Notes: generated by a model from the sequence alone, not told the origin. A stretch of DNA of 64,000 bases from Melieria omissa (GCA_963971225.1 OZ020267.1:30016298-30080297), one strand, 5' to 3'; positions 1-11,783 are shown, counted from the first letter of the stretch. Made by a program: numbers and translations.

Positions 1-775
1 TTTTCCAACAACAACACAACAGAAGGAAAGGGGGAGAGGATCTACAGTTTAACCCATTAAGCCCTGAGCGTTGCGTTTGCGCAACGTTTGGGAATTTCGC
101 TACATTAAGTAATTCATAAAGATATAAGACTTGAAAATGGGTAGAATTGGATTCGAATTGATCATTTTAGATTCTGCCATACTCAAATTTCAAAATTTTT
201 TAAATATTCATATCTTTTTTCGATCCAAAGTCAAAGGTTTTTTTTGGGGAATTTTTGAAATTCAATTAAAAATACTTATTCTTCAAACCTATCAAAATCC
301 CTTTGTGGGCTGCATTTTGTAATGCTAAACTATTTAAAAATAAGTTAAAAAAAATTTTTTTTTTTAAATTTTATGTTTTGTATGTGACTAAGGCCCAAAT
401 TGCGTTTGCGCAACGTACCCTCCTGGGTCAGGGGGTGGGGGTATGAATTATTTGCTTCATTTTTTTTCTTGATTAGGTCAATTACTAAGATTGTGTAAAA
501 TTTTATGGAAATCGCACAAGCCCTTCTGGGGTCAGGTTTTAATGGGTTAACGCCGAATCTGAACAGCGTTTTTTTGGGAGTTTCCTTTCACACTTAAAGG
601 TTTTGCCATTACCTGCCAAGAACACCCTTGTGCGATTCTTGTAATTCCAATTTGCTACATGTCGATATTGAAAGAAGTAAATGAGTGTTTCACCAGCCTG
701 AGCTAGGAATCGAACCTAGGGCTTTTGGTATGAGCAACCAGCGCGCTACCCGCTGGACTATCGTGGCCGACTTGA
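1..775 (-). mobile_element. tRNA-headed SINE copy A, interrupted by a TTAA element
   Basis: Read on the minus strand, a tRNA-like head occupies about 770-697, with an A-box-like TAGTCCAGCGGG (749-760) and a B box GGTTCGATTCC (706-716). The body continues to 551, is interrupted at 53-546 and resumes at 48-1. It aligns closely with the plus-strand copy at about 3038-3300 through the head, the body segment GAATTACAAGAATCGCACAA and the 3' part. The head and body recur without an intact acceptor stem, so this is a SINE rather than a functional tRNA gene. The 3' end may lie outside the window. Confidence 0.75.
53..546. mobile_element. piggyBac-type non-autonomous element (494 bp)
   Basis: The element is bounded by TTAA at 49-52 and 547-550, starts with CCC and ends with GGG. 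The termini CCCATTAAGCCCTGA and (reverse complement of the right end) CCCATTAAAACCTGA match at 13 of 15 positions. TTAA target sites and CCC/GGG ends are the hallmark of the piggyBac superfamily. There is no transposase, so mobilisation would have to be in trans. A stem CGTTGCG-TTTG-CGCAACG lies at 69-86, and the core TTGCGTTTGCGCAA recurs at 400-413. It sits inside SINE copy A, and the copy at 3038-3300 shows the unoccupied site. Confidence 0.85.
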
Positions 776-780
776 CTCAC

Positions 781-2960
781 ATAGGTTTGAATGATTGCTC
801 CTAATAACCTCTGCCAAGAGACGGGAGGGAGGGAGGGGTGGGGACACATCCGATCCGGAGTTTTCAGGAAGTTCAGGAGGCTTCTCGATCTATGTATTTT
901 TGTTTGATAATTTATAGGAACAAGAACATTTATTTTCTAACCTTATATGGGCAGATTCTTCCTTCTTCTTCCTTCTCTTAATAACCAAAAAATTATTAGA
1001 CCTTCTTGAGAGCTAATAATTCGGCCCGATTTGCTGCAAACACTCGAATGCCTGCGAGGTGAGGTCATTTATACCAGAACATAGAGTTTTAAGAGAACCT
1101 GATTTTATAGTTATATGTAATTTGTTTAATAATTCTTAAGAATTCTATAGGTCCTTAATAACAAATTTTTGTCTACGCCTATTTTATGGGCGGCGTGCGT
1201 TGTTTTAGCAGAGGAATGTTCTTGCAAAGAACCTCAGCACTTCACTTAGAAAAATAGTCCCAGTGGCAAGCCTTCATATACTGCTTCTCTTCCTAGTGAT
1301 GCTAAATTCCGCAAATATCGAACATTCTTCTCCGTATCAGCCAGACTCCCTGCTGTGCATTACAAGCGATTCTAATCAAATACGTCCGCGCTGCATTGGA
1401 AAAAGGCGTCAACGACTTGCAAATTTATGAAACTAAAATTTGTACTTGAAATATATTTGTATTGTGCCACAAAATTATGAGCAAAGCGATTTGCCAATTT
1501 GTGCGACCCACACTTGGTGCAACACAACTGGCGCCAGCAAAGCACTTTTGGCAAATGTTATATTGAAAATGTTATATTGAAAATGTTATATTAAATGTTA
1601 AATGTTAGTAAATTCCACTGCAGCAGCAAAATTATCCGATACTTGTTTTTAGCTAAAGAAGCGCAACTGCAGTCGTAGTAAAATTCTCGCTGCCATTATT
1701 TCTCAGTGTTTCCATATTAATCTACAACAAACATGTCGCAAGTATTATTTAGCGATGTTGACTTCGCATCGGTACTCACTCAACTGCCGCGGCATTGTAA
1801 ATATTTTGATTTTTCCCGCGTCAACTAAATTTTGAAGTACACGGCGCACTTTTTGCATGAGCACAACTTATCGCGCACAGGCAGACATCGTCAGCGCGCT
1901 GGCCGCAATCGGTTGGCATTGCTTTCTGTTTGTTAAACGCCAGCATGCTACGCACACAGGGGGCGGAGGGGTGTTGTGTAATTTATGCTTTGTCATGTCC
2001 GAGCGGCGAACACCTCAACGCGAGCGAAAACCGAAAACACTTTGAAATTAAATGCGTGAAAAGCGCACGTACGCACACAAACATATACACAGAGACACAC
2101 AGACACGTAGATTCGACTTGTTTAATCTGCCATCAAAATTGATATAGGGGTGCCGGCAGCCCCACAGGCGTTTGCGTTTGCGTTTGCCGCATAATAACAG
2201 CGCAACTATTTGAACCAGGTTTAAATTCACACACACACACACACACACACAGAAACAATGGCACAAGGCACAACTTGGCGCATAAACCAACAATCAACGC
2301 TTACTTACGCACACATCCAACTGCACGTTTTCAATTCACAGCCCCACACACGCACACAACTGCAAAGCTGCTGCTTGACAAATAACTGGGGATTGTCGCA
2401 TTTCGGGTATTTATGTATCTGGCGAGTTAGAATGCTGCTTACAATGCGCTCGACGCACAACGCACAATGCACAATGCTCAACATGCACCAGCCAGCCAAA
2501 CACCAACACCAATTTAGCGCCAACATCAACACAGCGAAAACGCGCGCCCGCAGGCGCACACAAGCAAAAACGCAAACACAAACAGAAGCTGCGTGTTGGC
2601 GGCGGCATTCGCGTTGTGCGCACAACTACATTAATCAAATTTCGACTGCAAGTTTTATGTCGTCGGTGTTGTTAAACGCACCTCTGCTCGATGGACAGCC
2701 ACCACCAACAATCAGCCGCCTAAGCTCACCTCTTACCGCCAGCCAACAAACACCAACCATCAACCGACTAAACTTGGCCCACGTTGAATGCAACTTTGGA
2801 TGAATTCATTGTCTTTGAAAGTTTTTGATATTATTTGCGGTAGTGTCAAATGGTGCAAATCGGTCAGTATACAGTTCTCTATTTATACGTAGATCTCTAC
2901 GGGTTATTCTTAATGCTACGTACATCTGGTAACACTACGGAATCTAACAGAGTCCATTCA
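781..2960. other. No gene recognised; CA microsatellite
   Basis: The stretch holds no open frame with a recognisable domain. A (CA)n run lies at 2228-2251, within CA-rich sequence from about 2080 to 2620 that gives low-complexity open frames on both strands. On the minus strand a donor-like GTAAGTAAG lies near 2305. I could not attach an exon to it. Confidence 0.5.
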
Positions 2961-3037
2961 ACCAGTGTAACCTAACCCAACCTAGAAGTTTTAAATTACT
3001 CTGTGAATTCAAAGGAAGAATGTCGATGCCGAAGAAT

Positions 3038-3300
3038 GCCGGTCTCGAGAGTCCAGTGGGTAACGCGCTGGCTTCTTATACCAGAGGCCCTAGGTTCGAA
3101 TCCTAGCTTGGGCTGTTGAAACACTCGTCTACTTCTACCGCTATCCACATGAAACAGATGAGAATTACAAGAATCGCACAAGTGCGCTCTTGGCAGGCAA
3201 TGGCTAAAAACCTCCAAGTGTGAAAAGAAATTGCGAAAAAAACCGAAGTTCGAATTCGACGTAAAACTATAGATCTCCTGCCCCTCTTCCCGAATGTTGA
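3038..3300 (+). mobile_element. tRNA-headed SINE copy B
   Basis: The tRNA-like head has an A-box-like GAGTCCAGTGGG (3049-3060) and a perfect B box GGTTCGAATCC (3093-3103). The body matches copy A in the opposite orientation at the left edge, including GAATTACAAGAATCGCACAA and the trailing ATTCGACGTAAAAC segment. It represents the uninterrupted version of the site where copy A carries the 494-bp TTAA element. The mutated tRNA parts and the second copy argue against a working tRNA gene. Confidence 0.75.
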
Positions 3301-3314
3301 AAAAACAGTGTTAC

Positions 3315-3415
3315 ATACACATTTTAAACTGGTAGTTTTACAATTAGCCCATAAAGAGGCCCAAAGTGTTTCTCATACAGAGACAGTCACTACAACCTAC
3401 CTCCCTTCTATGCCA
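3315..3415 (+). mobile_element. SINE 3'-module fragment
   Basis: The segment with AGGCCCAAAGTGTTTCTCAT and AGAGACAGTCACTACAACCT matches the 3' part of the SINE near 52430-52495 (AGGCCTAAGTATGTTTCAT, AGAGACAGACACCATAACCT). It lies directly after SINE copy B but lacks its own head, so it is either a truncated insertion or an alternative 3' module. Confidence 0.5.
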
Positions 3416-3667
3416 CTGCTAGCCCCTCTCTGGAAGGAGATGAAAAACTGTAGTCCCACCAATCTGGACAACATGGATAACTTCAGATCAGCCAGTTAAT
3501 GAGGCCTTCTGGGATTCATTCACGAATCAAACTGACTTAATCTGGCTCACAAATGACTTTTGGTCTAAATGCATCATTTTATCTTTTGAGATTCCATAAT
3601 GAACCTCATTTGTAGTCTAAACAAAAAAGACTGGCGGCCAAGTCCCGGGCACAGACAGCCATTTCGA

Positions 3668-3790
3668 CTGGACCTTATCTAACCGTATCTATAACCTACC
3701 TAATTTTACCTTACTTAGCCTAAACTCTGTCTTACCTAACATAGTTAAACCTGTCTTAACTCAACCTAACTTAATTCGAACCTAAATTAA
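3668..3790. repeat. Degenerate CCTAA/AACCT-rich tract
   Basis: Motifs of the type CTAACC, CTTACC and CCTAACTT recur about every 10-20 bases, much more often than in the flanks. The underlying pentamer equals the complement of TTAGG. Shorter CCTAACC runs occur near 2972 and 47755. SINE-tail decay is more likely than a telomeric relic, but the sequence does not decide it. Confidence 0.35.
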
Positions 3791-4009
3791 CTTTACTGGA
3801 AGCGTGGAAGGAAAAGAGCCTGTCTCATCTTTACCTAACATTCTCCAGCTTAATGTTATATTACTTGTTCAGCAAGATTTATCTCGTTCACCACATTTGT
3901 TTCCTTGTTCACTCCTCTCTGGAGCATAGAGCCTTCACAAGACTTTGCCTTTTGTTGGATACGTTAATCGGTTGGGTATCTCTACCAGGGTAGGTGATTG
4001 GCCTGTTGC

Positions 4010-4430
4010 AGGTATTCCTAAGTGATGAGACTGCCATCTACCGTCGCTTAGGAATGAGACCTTCGAGATACCGCTGCTCGTAAAGCCATCTTTTGTGTAA
4101 AGGAGATGACACAGCAGGATGGTCGGAGACTTTGCTAAGATCAGTTTGGTACGCCGTTTTCGCTAATGCACGTTTCATCCTACAGGCGTCGCTGGTGCAC
4201 CGTGTGGTTGTATATTTGTTTTCTTTTTACATCTGCTCAGCGGGAGTGAGTGGGAAAGGATCATCTGAGGGTCGGATTTTTTGAATTGGGTTTTGTTGCT
4301 GGGCGAGGGAATATTTAGAAGACTGGAAAAAAGTTGGAACAGTGCGGGACCATGCACCAGGTAGGAGTTGAACCCACGACCTCTGGAATGATAGGCTAGT
4401 GTACTCACACCGGGCTATCGTGGCTACTCA
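4010..4430 (-). mobile_element. Second tRNA-headed SINE type
   Basis: On the minus strand the head has an A-box-like TAGCCCGGTGTG (4406-4417) and a B box GGTTCAACTCC (4364-4374), from a different tRNA than copies A and B. The downstream body reaches about 4019. Its last 150 bases recur at 4985-5137 in the same orientation without a head. No acceptor-stem pairing was apparent, so I do not call a tRNA gene. Confidence 0.5.
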
Positions 4431-4984
4431 TCAGGCTTTAACACAACGAAAATACACCCAACCTTTTTGGATCTTGCTGCCTCTTTCAAAAAAAGATAAT
4501 ACGATATCTTTTTAAAATTCACTCGAATTCGCAAGTTCGAAGCTCTTCAAAAGATCTTCACCGAAGCTGTTTTAAAATGTGTGTTTGAGTTGACGTAACA
4601 ATGAAGAAAAAAGTGATTTTTTCATTGTCAGTGGATGAAAAACAAGAATGTGCTGTACAGAGTACAAAGCAAGAAAACAAAATCAGAAAATGTAACTTAG
4701 CAAATTGAAGCTCTCACATCCTGTACTCAATTGCCCAGCTAATCCTTATGACCTCCTCGTACTTAATTGGATACCTATTAAAAACAGCTCTGTGATTGAT
4801 GAGTTGGTAAAGCGTAGCACTCACCTATCGCACCATGAATTTTTGTGTATCAAAACTTGAGTAATTTATTTACTAAGTTAGCTCATAGTTGCAAATATAT
4901 TACGTAACTTTTTGTGATTATTGCTTTTATTATTAATTTATTATATTTTATTTGTTTTCCATAGGACATTGTCCTGTGTGTAAT

Positions 4985-5137
4985 GTAAGTGATGGGGCTG
5001 CCATCTACCGCAGTTTAGGAACAACACCGCCGATGTTGTGAGCTGCTTATAGCGCCACCTGTTGTGTAAAGGAGGTGACGGAAATGGTTGGGAACTTCAC
5101 TAAGATCGGTTTGGTACACTGTTTTCGCTGATGCCCG
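4985..5137 (-). repeat. Truncated copy of the 4019-4171 repeat
   Basis: Both copies read, on the plus strand, TAAGTGATG..CTGCCATCTACCG, then GTGTAAAGGAGRTGAC, then AAGATCRGTTTGGTACRC and TTTTCGCTRATGC. They are direct copies whose starts lie 966 bp apart. This one lacks the tRNA-like head, which suggests a truncated SINE or LINE 3' end. Confidence 0.55.
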
Positions 5138-5139
5138 CT

Positions 5140-8100
5140 GCAAAGATAGAAGTAAGAAAATAACTAAAATTCAAATACGAGTACTTGTCTCAAAAAGCAA
5201 ACAGTAGATTAGTACAAAAGTGCCAATACTAAAAGGACTTTGCCTCCGATTAGAATCTGACGGTTAGAAATTCGCTTTAAGCTGCCTCCGACTGAACTCT
5301 GAGTCGAACTTTTGAGCCGAATACCATTCGAAACCATATCTTGTACCAAAATTTTTCGTGTTTTTGGGTTTAAACCCCCAAAGCCCCAGTGCGGATGGGG
5401 AGGCTCCTATTTTTTTAAGGAAAAAGTATGAAAAGTGATGAAAATGGCTATGGTACATTTTTGCTATTATTTCGGTGCGAATGTGTATTCTGCCAAATAA
5501 TTTGGCTGTATTGTATTGCTTGATGTTTCTTCTTAAGATATTCCTAAACTTCGTAACTTGATTTATGAAACATCTGTACGAATTTCGCCATCAAGAAAAA
5601 CGCCTTTAAATTCAATATTTTCTTACTTTGAAACCTTATTACAACGCAAATTTTGAGCGCATAAACTTGATTAATGTCAGAAAAGATGGCGTGAAATGTT
5701 GTTAGTGCATATAGAGTATAGTGCTATATAAAAATCATGTCGATAGGATTATTGGTTCAGGAATTACAGTCGGAAACGAGAAAAATGCTGAGAAAAATTC
5801 GAAAAAGTGACACGCTCATTTTTTGCGAAAACTAGAGCTGTTACATAACAACGTAGTATGGTTTTGAAAACAGCGTGGAAAGTCGATTCAGATTGATGTA
5901 AAAAACTCCATGCAACAGACATGCTGATGTGCAGTGTAATCAATATGTTGTAGATAATTTCTAAAACTTATATTGGTTTACCACAAATACAAGAAACCTT
6001 AATCATTTTGATAAATTTTGAAAAATCACCCGAACGACGGATTAGGGTTAATGACAGAAATAATTTTTCTTTTCTGTTGCATATGAAAATGGTAAAATTT
6101 AATTAACCCAATAATGCTATCGGAATGCCAGATTCCAACTTACTTAAATCAATTTGTATTATATTTCCGGGGCATTGACCTCAGCAGTTCACGAGTGGCT
6201 GCCTCTATGTGCCTCTGTCCAGGAGAGATTAACAGATTTTGAATATTTCAGATCAGAATATGTGGAAAACAAATGATTTTGTGTTGATGTGGGCCCTTCA
6301 TAGTGTCGTCGTATCAGTTATTCATTACTTACTTATACCTACGATTGATTTGCTGCAACATTAATGCCTCTGTGACTCCTTCTCTCTCTGTCTCTTTCAC
6401 TCGTTTGCATTTTTTAGCGACCCCTGTCCGCGCATAGTTGCTCTGCTTAATTAGGCAAACAGTTGGTGTGTCTTTGGCGTTTGTGTTGCCATTGTGCGTA
6501 AAACATAATCAAAATACACACACACACACACACATGCATGCTAATGCACATAGGGCACACGCATACAAATGACGTGCATAGAGCGTGGCATGACACGTCC
6601 GGAGAAGGTCAGCGGGTGGCGGCAAGTTAGTTTGACAACAAAACGAGCGCGCCAAATATGCTCTTTATGCGGAACATTGAAACACATTCCGTGTTCCATT
6701 TAGCGTTGAAAAGGTAACGCACTCAGCTATGCAAACACACACACACACACACAACGGTTGCGGGCGCAGAGTGGCAGACGCGCACAGATACACCAAATGT
6801 TTGCACTTGAATGCGACAAAAGCGACAAAAATGCCAGCATACTTGCAGGCGCAAAACGCGAACGCGAATGCGAGCGCGACTGCGCAACTAAATGAATGAA
6901 TACAAAATGTCGCGCTGCAGCCCGCAAATTGGCGCGCGCGGCTTTTGGCAGCGCGTTCATGCGGTGGCGGCAAAATGATAAATGAGCGCAGTTGTTAATT
7001 TGTTGTTGGCGCGCACCGAATGAAAGGGCGCGCATGTAGCGCGTATAGCATTGCATACTTTTAGGTAGCTGCGCGCCAAGTGACTAGCAGTGAGTGGCAA
7101 AAGTGTCATTGATTTGCGCGAATGGGGCAACAAATGTGCGCCACTTGTAAAGCTTTTTCGCCTTTAAAGCGCAAATAAAAACTGCACAGCGCGGCGAGAG
7201 TCAGCAGAGCGGGGTGGGGCGGCGAGATTAGTGGTGCTTTGGGTTTGCGAACAAAGCGAACGCTTGTTAATTTAGCAGTGAGAATAGCACATTTCGGTTA
7301 GGTCGGTTGTATCGGTTTAACGATGGCTTGATGCAGCAAGTAGCTGACGAAGGGAGCGTGGAGCGGGTGGGGGTGTTTGAGGTGTGGCGTTGGCGGACAC
7401 GTTATGCCGGTCCCCGGTGAATAATTCGTTATCAACGCATAATCAGCGACAAAATATGCGGCCGCAAGGTGAGGTCGTTGCCTGGCTGTCAGTGCGCACG
7501 CTGAACGCCCACGCTGCCACCAGCTGCGTGGCTGAGTGACTGGCTGCATGACTGACTGCTGCCGTAAAAGCGTTGCCATCAAAATAATTACATGCGAGTG
7601 CAAGTGAGTGCGCGAGCTCTAACTGTGTGTATGTGTGTGTGTGGGAGTGTGTTTTTATGTGTGGGTGAGTGCGTTTGTTTGTAAACAAATGAATGCGCGC
7701 CACGTTTTATGTATGAAAACAGCAAAAAGTCATTTAGTTAAAAACATTTTCTTTTATTTCCTTGCAGCCCCGCACCACCCAACTGCGATTATATCATTTC
7801 ATGTATATACTATTCATATGTATTGTGTTTTATGGTTGTTATTGTTGCTATTTGGCTGAATTTGGGTGAAGTGACACCGTTTAGGGGTTTCGGTCGCACT
7901 GTCGCTGGTTGTTTGTTTTGTTACTGGCTGCCATTTTCCTAGGAAAATACACCAAATTACTCTTATGAAAATTAATAAGTTAACATTTTTACTTCATTTG
8001 AGCACATTCGGGCGCGCGCGCGCGTGTGTAATAAACGTAATTGAAATTAAAAGTGAAGAAACGTGTTGAATATTTCGGCAGCACAAATTAGTCCCCAAAG

Positions 8101-8465
8101 TAATTAGAATAAATGCGAACGCGCCACGAAAGTAGACTGTCAACTAGGATCAGATGGGGTCGGCTATTTTGGTTGTTTGGTTATTTTGGCTGACAGCTTT
8201 GGCGTTGAAATTTTCAGCGTCTCGCATAATAACCCGAAACGGTGTAAGCAGTAACTGGTTGATGGGTTAGGTATGTGAATTTGAATGTAATTACCGTTGA
8301 AGTGTTAAATATGCACTGTGGAAAGGCAACGCTTCAGGGAATGTGATACAAGGCAGTGGACAGGGATGACTTACATTGGCATGTTTTGTCTGCGGCTGAA
8401 TTACGGCGCTGATGGCGAAGATAACAAATTAAATGTAAAAACATTTTAGATTTTCAACAGCTTTT
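5140..8465. other. No gene recognised; CA and GT microsatellites
   Basis: CA runs lie at about 6516-6533 and 6735-6753, a GT-rich run at 7625-7670 and a GC/GT alternation at about 8011-8028. From about 6440 to 7600 the base composition is richer in GC and CpG than the flanks, yet no frame shows a recognisable domain. A CACTG-type right end (GTGCAGTGTAAT) ends near 5940. Its left partner was not found. Confidence 0.5.
6103..6136 (+). repeat. TTAACCC terminus with positioned dyad
   Basis: TTAA (6103-6106) is followed by CCC and, at bases 16-30 of the putative element, the inverted repeat GGAAT-GCCAG-ATTCC (6122-6136). The arrangement matches the termini at 53, 18878, 37560 and 47534. No right end was identified. 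A separate GGGTTAA lies just upstream near 6045. Confidence 0.45.
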
Positions 8466-8474
8466 ACAACACAA

Positions 8475-9150
8475 ATGTTGCTCATACGCCCCGTGCACCA
8501 ACAAGAACGCAATGGTTTGTATGTTTTGTTAACATTCTTGTTGAAAGTCCAATTGAAATTTATGATTAAGTCTAATTATTGTAACTTATACTTTAATTAA
8601 TATGGGAAAAATTCAATTTTATAATTATATTGAAATGTTGAGAACGCTACATTTCAGCTCAGCCATTCTTTGATAAGTCTATGTGCCAAAAAGTTACTCA
8701 TACGCCTCGTGCACAAACAAGAACACAAAGGTTTGAATGTTTTGTTAACATTCTTGTTAAAAGTTCAATTGAAATTTATGATTAAGGTTAATTATTGTGA
8801 CTTGTGACTCACACTTTGGATAATATGGGAAAAATTCATTTTCGTAATTATATTGAAATGTTGAGAACGCTAAATTTCAGCTCCTTCACTCTCATAACAT
8901 TCTTTGATGAGTCTATGGGAAACAAAGTTACTCATACGCCCTGTAAACAATCGCAAGTACAGGTTTGAGTATGTTTTTTAGCATTTTTGTAGAGGTTTTT
9001 AAGTGAAATGTGTTACTATGTCTCATTATTGTGACTCCCACTTTACATAGTATGGAAAAAATCACTTTCTTATTTGAATTGCAATTTTGAAAGCATTTAA
9101 TTTTAGCTCCCTTCAGTCTAAAAATTCGTTGGCAAAAATGTTGCTAAAAC
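8475..9150. repeat. Decayed tandem array, three units of about 220 bp
   Basis: The anchor CTCATACGCC recurs at 8481, 8697 and 8931, with a remnant at 9142 (spacing 216, 234 and 211). Each unit also carries a TTTTGTTAACATTCTTGTT-like segment, TTATGATTAAG-like sequence, TATGGGAAAAATTCA and ATTTCAGCTC. The third unit has diverged most. No coding potential is evident. Confidence 0.75.
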
Positions 9151-9844
9151 GCCCTAAACAACAAAATATAACCAGAAGTTGGCTAGGTTTCTGTTATATA
9201 TACAAGATTACTCTATTGCTTGGCACTATCTATGACATCCAGGTAGATCTAGAGACTTTTCAATCACAGATGCAAGAAAAATTTTGTTGCAGTCTTTAAT
9301 TTGGTGAATGTTGAAATATGAGTTCATTATGATAGCATTCAGGTTATATAAAAAGATACCAATTTCATTTTAGGTTAATCAAATTTTTTCTAAAAAAACA
9401 CAAAAATGGTTGCAGTTACTGTGAACTTTGTCAGAGTGATTGTAGAATGATGTGAGCACTTCTTTTGAGTTACGTTTAAATTTTAGACTGCGAACTCATC
9501 ATCATCTTTTGGGGCTACAGCTCTTTGTGAGCTTTGGCCTGCTGCATGTGGGACTTCCAAACAACTCGATCTTTCTCCAATTCGTTTCCAAAGTTTTTTG
9601 ATGTCTTCTCCTAGCTCGTCGGTCTATTGTCCACCTTGCCAAGAAATTCAAGTTTCTGGGCAAGGTGGACTGAACTATGTATCTTCTCAAAGGACTAAAA
9701 TCTTAATTTCAGGCTCCGGCTACCAGATCACTGAACCGTTTTCCAGGCCGAGAACGAAGCAATCTGCGCAGCTTCTAATTGGCTAAGGCTAAGAGAGATA
9801 TACGCACGAGATATCCTGATAAAATTGGATGGTTAATCCGCTCT

Positions 9845-9999
9845 TAAGGCTCTGTATGTAGTTTCAATAACAACAAAGACTGTTCTGAGCTGCAGCAAAT
9901 CTTTTGACTGCAACTGCTCGACAGCTACATTTTCAATTTCATATGCTGGGTTGCGGGGCATTGGGATATCCCAAAGGACCGTAGAGCAGATGTGGAGTA
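9845..9999 (+). pseudogene. RNase H-like remnant of a non-LTR retrotransposon
   Basis: One plus frame reads CWVAGHWDIPKDRRADVE before a stop (about 9943-9999). It resembles the WVPGHxxIPGNxxAD segment found near the catalytic Asp of retroelement RNase H domains. About 15 preceding residues (QLLDSYIFNFI) fit the beta strand before it. Stops and frame changes surround it. It is too short to assign a clade and could be chance, but the motif spacing is right. Confidence 0.35.
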
Positions 10000-10128
10000 A
10001 AGTACGACTAAGCAGATACGGCAACGTTTGGTATTCTTATTTCAACCAGTAAACTTCGACTTCGAAAATTTTGCAACCTTAAACTTTAGTCGTTCTAGAG
10101 AACTTAAAAAAAACGATTAAATTATTTA

Positions 10129-10589
10129 CAACAAATTTTACACACAAAAAACCGATATACTGGCAAAACAAGGGGACAAATGTAGTAAAACTGCGTTTTT
10201 AGTTTTTCTTTCTGAAGTCATGATTTTTTTTAAAAGGACTTTGAAATTCCAAGGACATGTTTATTTCCAAAAATTAATTTAAAAATTGAGCGCATTGTAA
10301 AATAACAATATGGGTATCAAATGAAAGAGAAAAATCCTAACAATCTTAGAAAATTTATTGTTTTGGTGCAAAAGGACGAAGAGATATTAAAAATGTCCTT
10401 TTAAAACTTTATCCTTGAATATCCTTGAAAATTTCCAAGAGTTTTTACAAAAAAAAATAAATATTTTAGGAACTAATATGTATACTACCACATCCTTGAA
10501 TTTCGTCCTTCTACCTTTATTAATTAAAGAAAGAATGACATTAAAATTTACTGTGTGCTTTGAAATTTTTTTAATTTTTTCGCACGGTG
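10129..10589. mobile_element. CACNG-ended MITE, family 1, copy a
   Basis: This copy aligns end to end with 32823-33286, sharing ACAACAAATTTTACACAC, AATATGGGTATCAAATGAAA, TATCCTTGAATATCCTTG and CCTTGAATTTCGTCCTTCTA. The right end CACGGTG is followed by TTA. The first bases of the left end are missing relative to copy b. There is no coding capacity. Confidence 0.7.
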
Positions 10590-11360
10590 TTATAAACATT
10601 GATATGTATTCTGATTAGTCATTGAATAGCCTATAGCCACCTATTCATGAAGGTTGGATTTGATTTAAGTTTAGTGGCTTTTGTTGAAGCTGTGTGAATG
10701 AGAAGAGGGAGAAATGCACTTCTTCTTCTAGCCACCAACCAACCTTAAACTTCTTTGATTCTAATGATATTTTCTCCCTAAATGGGACCAGATCAGGACC
10801 ATGATTGGTACTCCAACGAGTCACTGTGTTATTGGCATCCATGAACAAATTTTCGGTTGTCTTTCATGTGATTTATGTCGATTTTGTATGGCAAGAAAGA
10901 GTGAGAAAAGGCACTTTACAGGCAGGTTTGTTTTGCATTATCTTGAAGAAGGAAGTCTCTCCTGGGCAGCTAATTCCTCAACTAACTTTACGAAAGAACT
11001 ATTTATAGTCTGCTGGGCGACGCAAGGAGTTTAAGACGAAAGTTCGACTGACCGAGTGACCGCCCGTCCTACCTAAAATTTTGTAAAATATGTTTATGAA
11101 TTGCATCATTCCGTTCAAAAGGAAAGGAGTAACCAAAAAGTTGATCAAGAAGTCAAAAAAATTAAAATATATTCTCATTGAAAAGGTACACATTGCTGGA
11201 GCATGAGTTGCCTTCTGGGAAAACAAGTACTAAAGGCGGCCGGGTACAGCGGAGTGAGTCAGTTTGGTTTAACCCAATTGGTGCTCAGCGAAGACCAAAC
11301 ATCTCGAAAACCAAAATCGGAAAAATTGTTTGACCCCAAATTTGAATTCTCCGACTTCAT

Positions 11361-11769
11361 CTTCTTCTTCTTCTTCTTCTTCTTAGCATGACAGTCCTGG
11401 ATGGACCACTGCTTCCGCAACTTTTAACTTTTGCGTTGGTCTGTATCGTTGGGGTCGATTATCATTCCGAGGCTGTTGTTGCGGTTTCGTGACAATTAGA
11501 TTCGGGTAGGAGGTTGTCGGCCTCGAGACCCTAGTCCTTCTCCGGACGGTGCTCACCTTACTTCATTTGTTCCTTTTACTCTACACTGGGGTTTTCCATG
11601 CGGTGATGGTATGCTCAATCTCGAGTAAAGGTTAACAGCACCACTGACGTCAAGGAGAAGTAAGGAGATTGATAGCGAGAGGTGAGAAGCATCATTTCGT
11701 AGGATCAGCTGTCAGGTTTCACATCACAACCCTTTAGGTGCCGGTTTCACATCACTACCCTTTAGGTGC
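11361..11769 (-). mobile_element. GAA-tailed retroelement with 14-bp target duplication
   Basis: The insertion is flanked by identical TTCTCCGACTTCAT at 11347-11360 and 11770-11783. On the minus strand it ends in (AAG)8, seen as CTT repeats at 11361-11384. Target duplication plus a simple-repeat tail indicates target-primed insertion of a SINE or 5'-truncated LINE. Its 5' end carries a 28-bp unit in tandem twice (about 11714-11769). I see no tRNA boxes or protein domain. Confidence 0.8.
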
Positions 11770-11783
11770 TTCTCCGACTTCAT

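Noticed and set aside
697..770. tRNA gene on the minus strand
   Set aside because: A and B boxes are present, but the same head recurs with a shared body in two other places, which marks a SINE.
4360..4430. tRNA gene on the minus strand near 4.4 kb
   Set aside because: The B box is good, but no acceptor-stem pairing was apparent and a repeated body follows.
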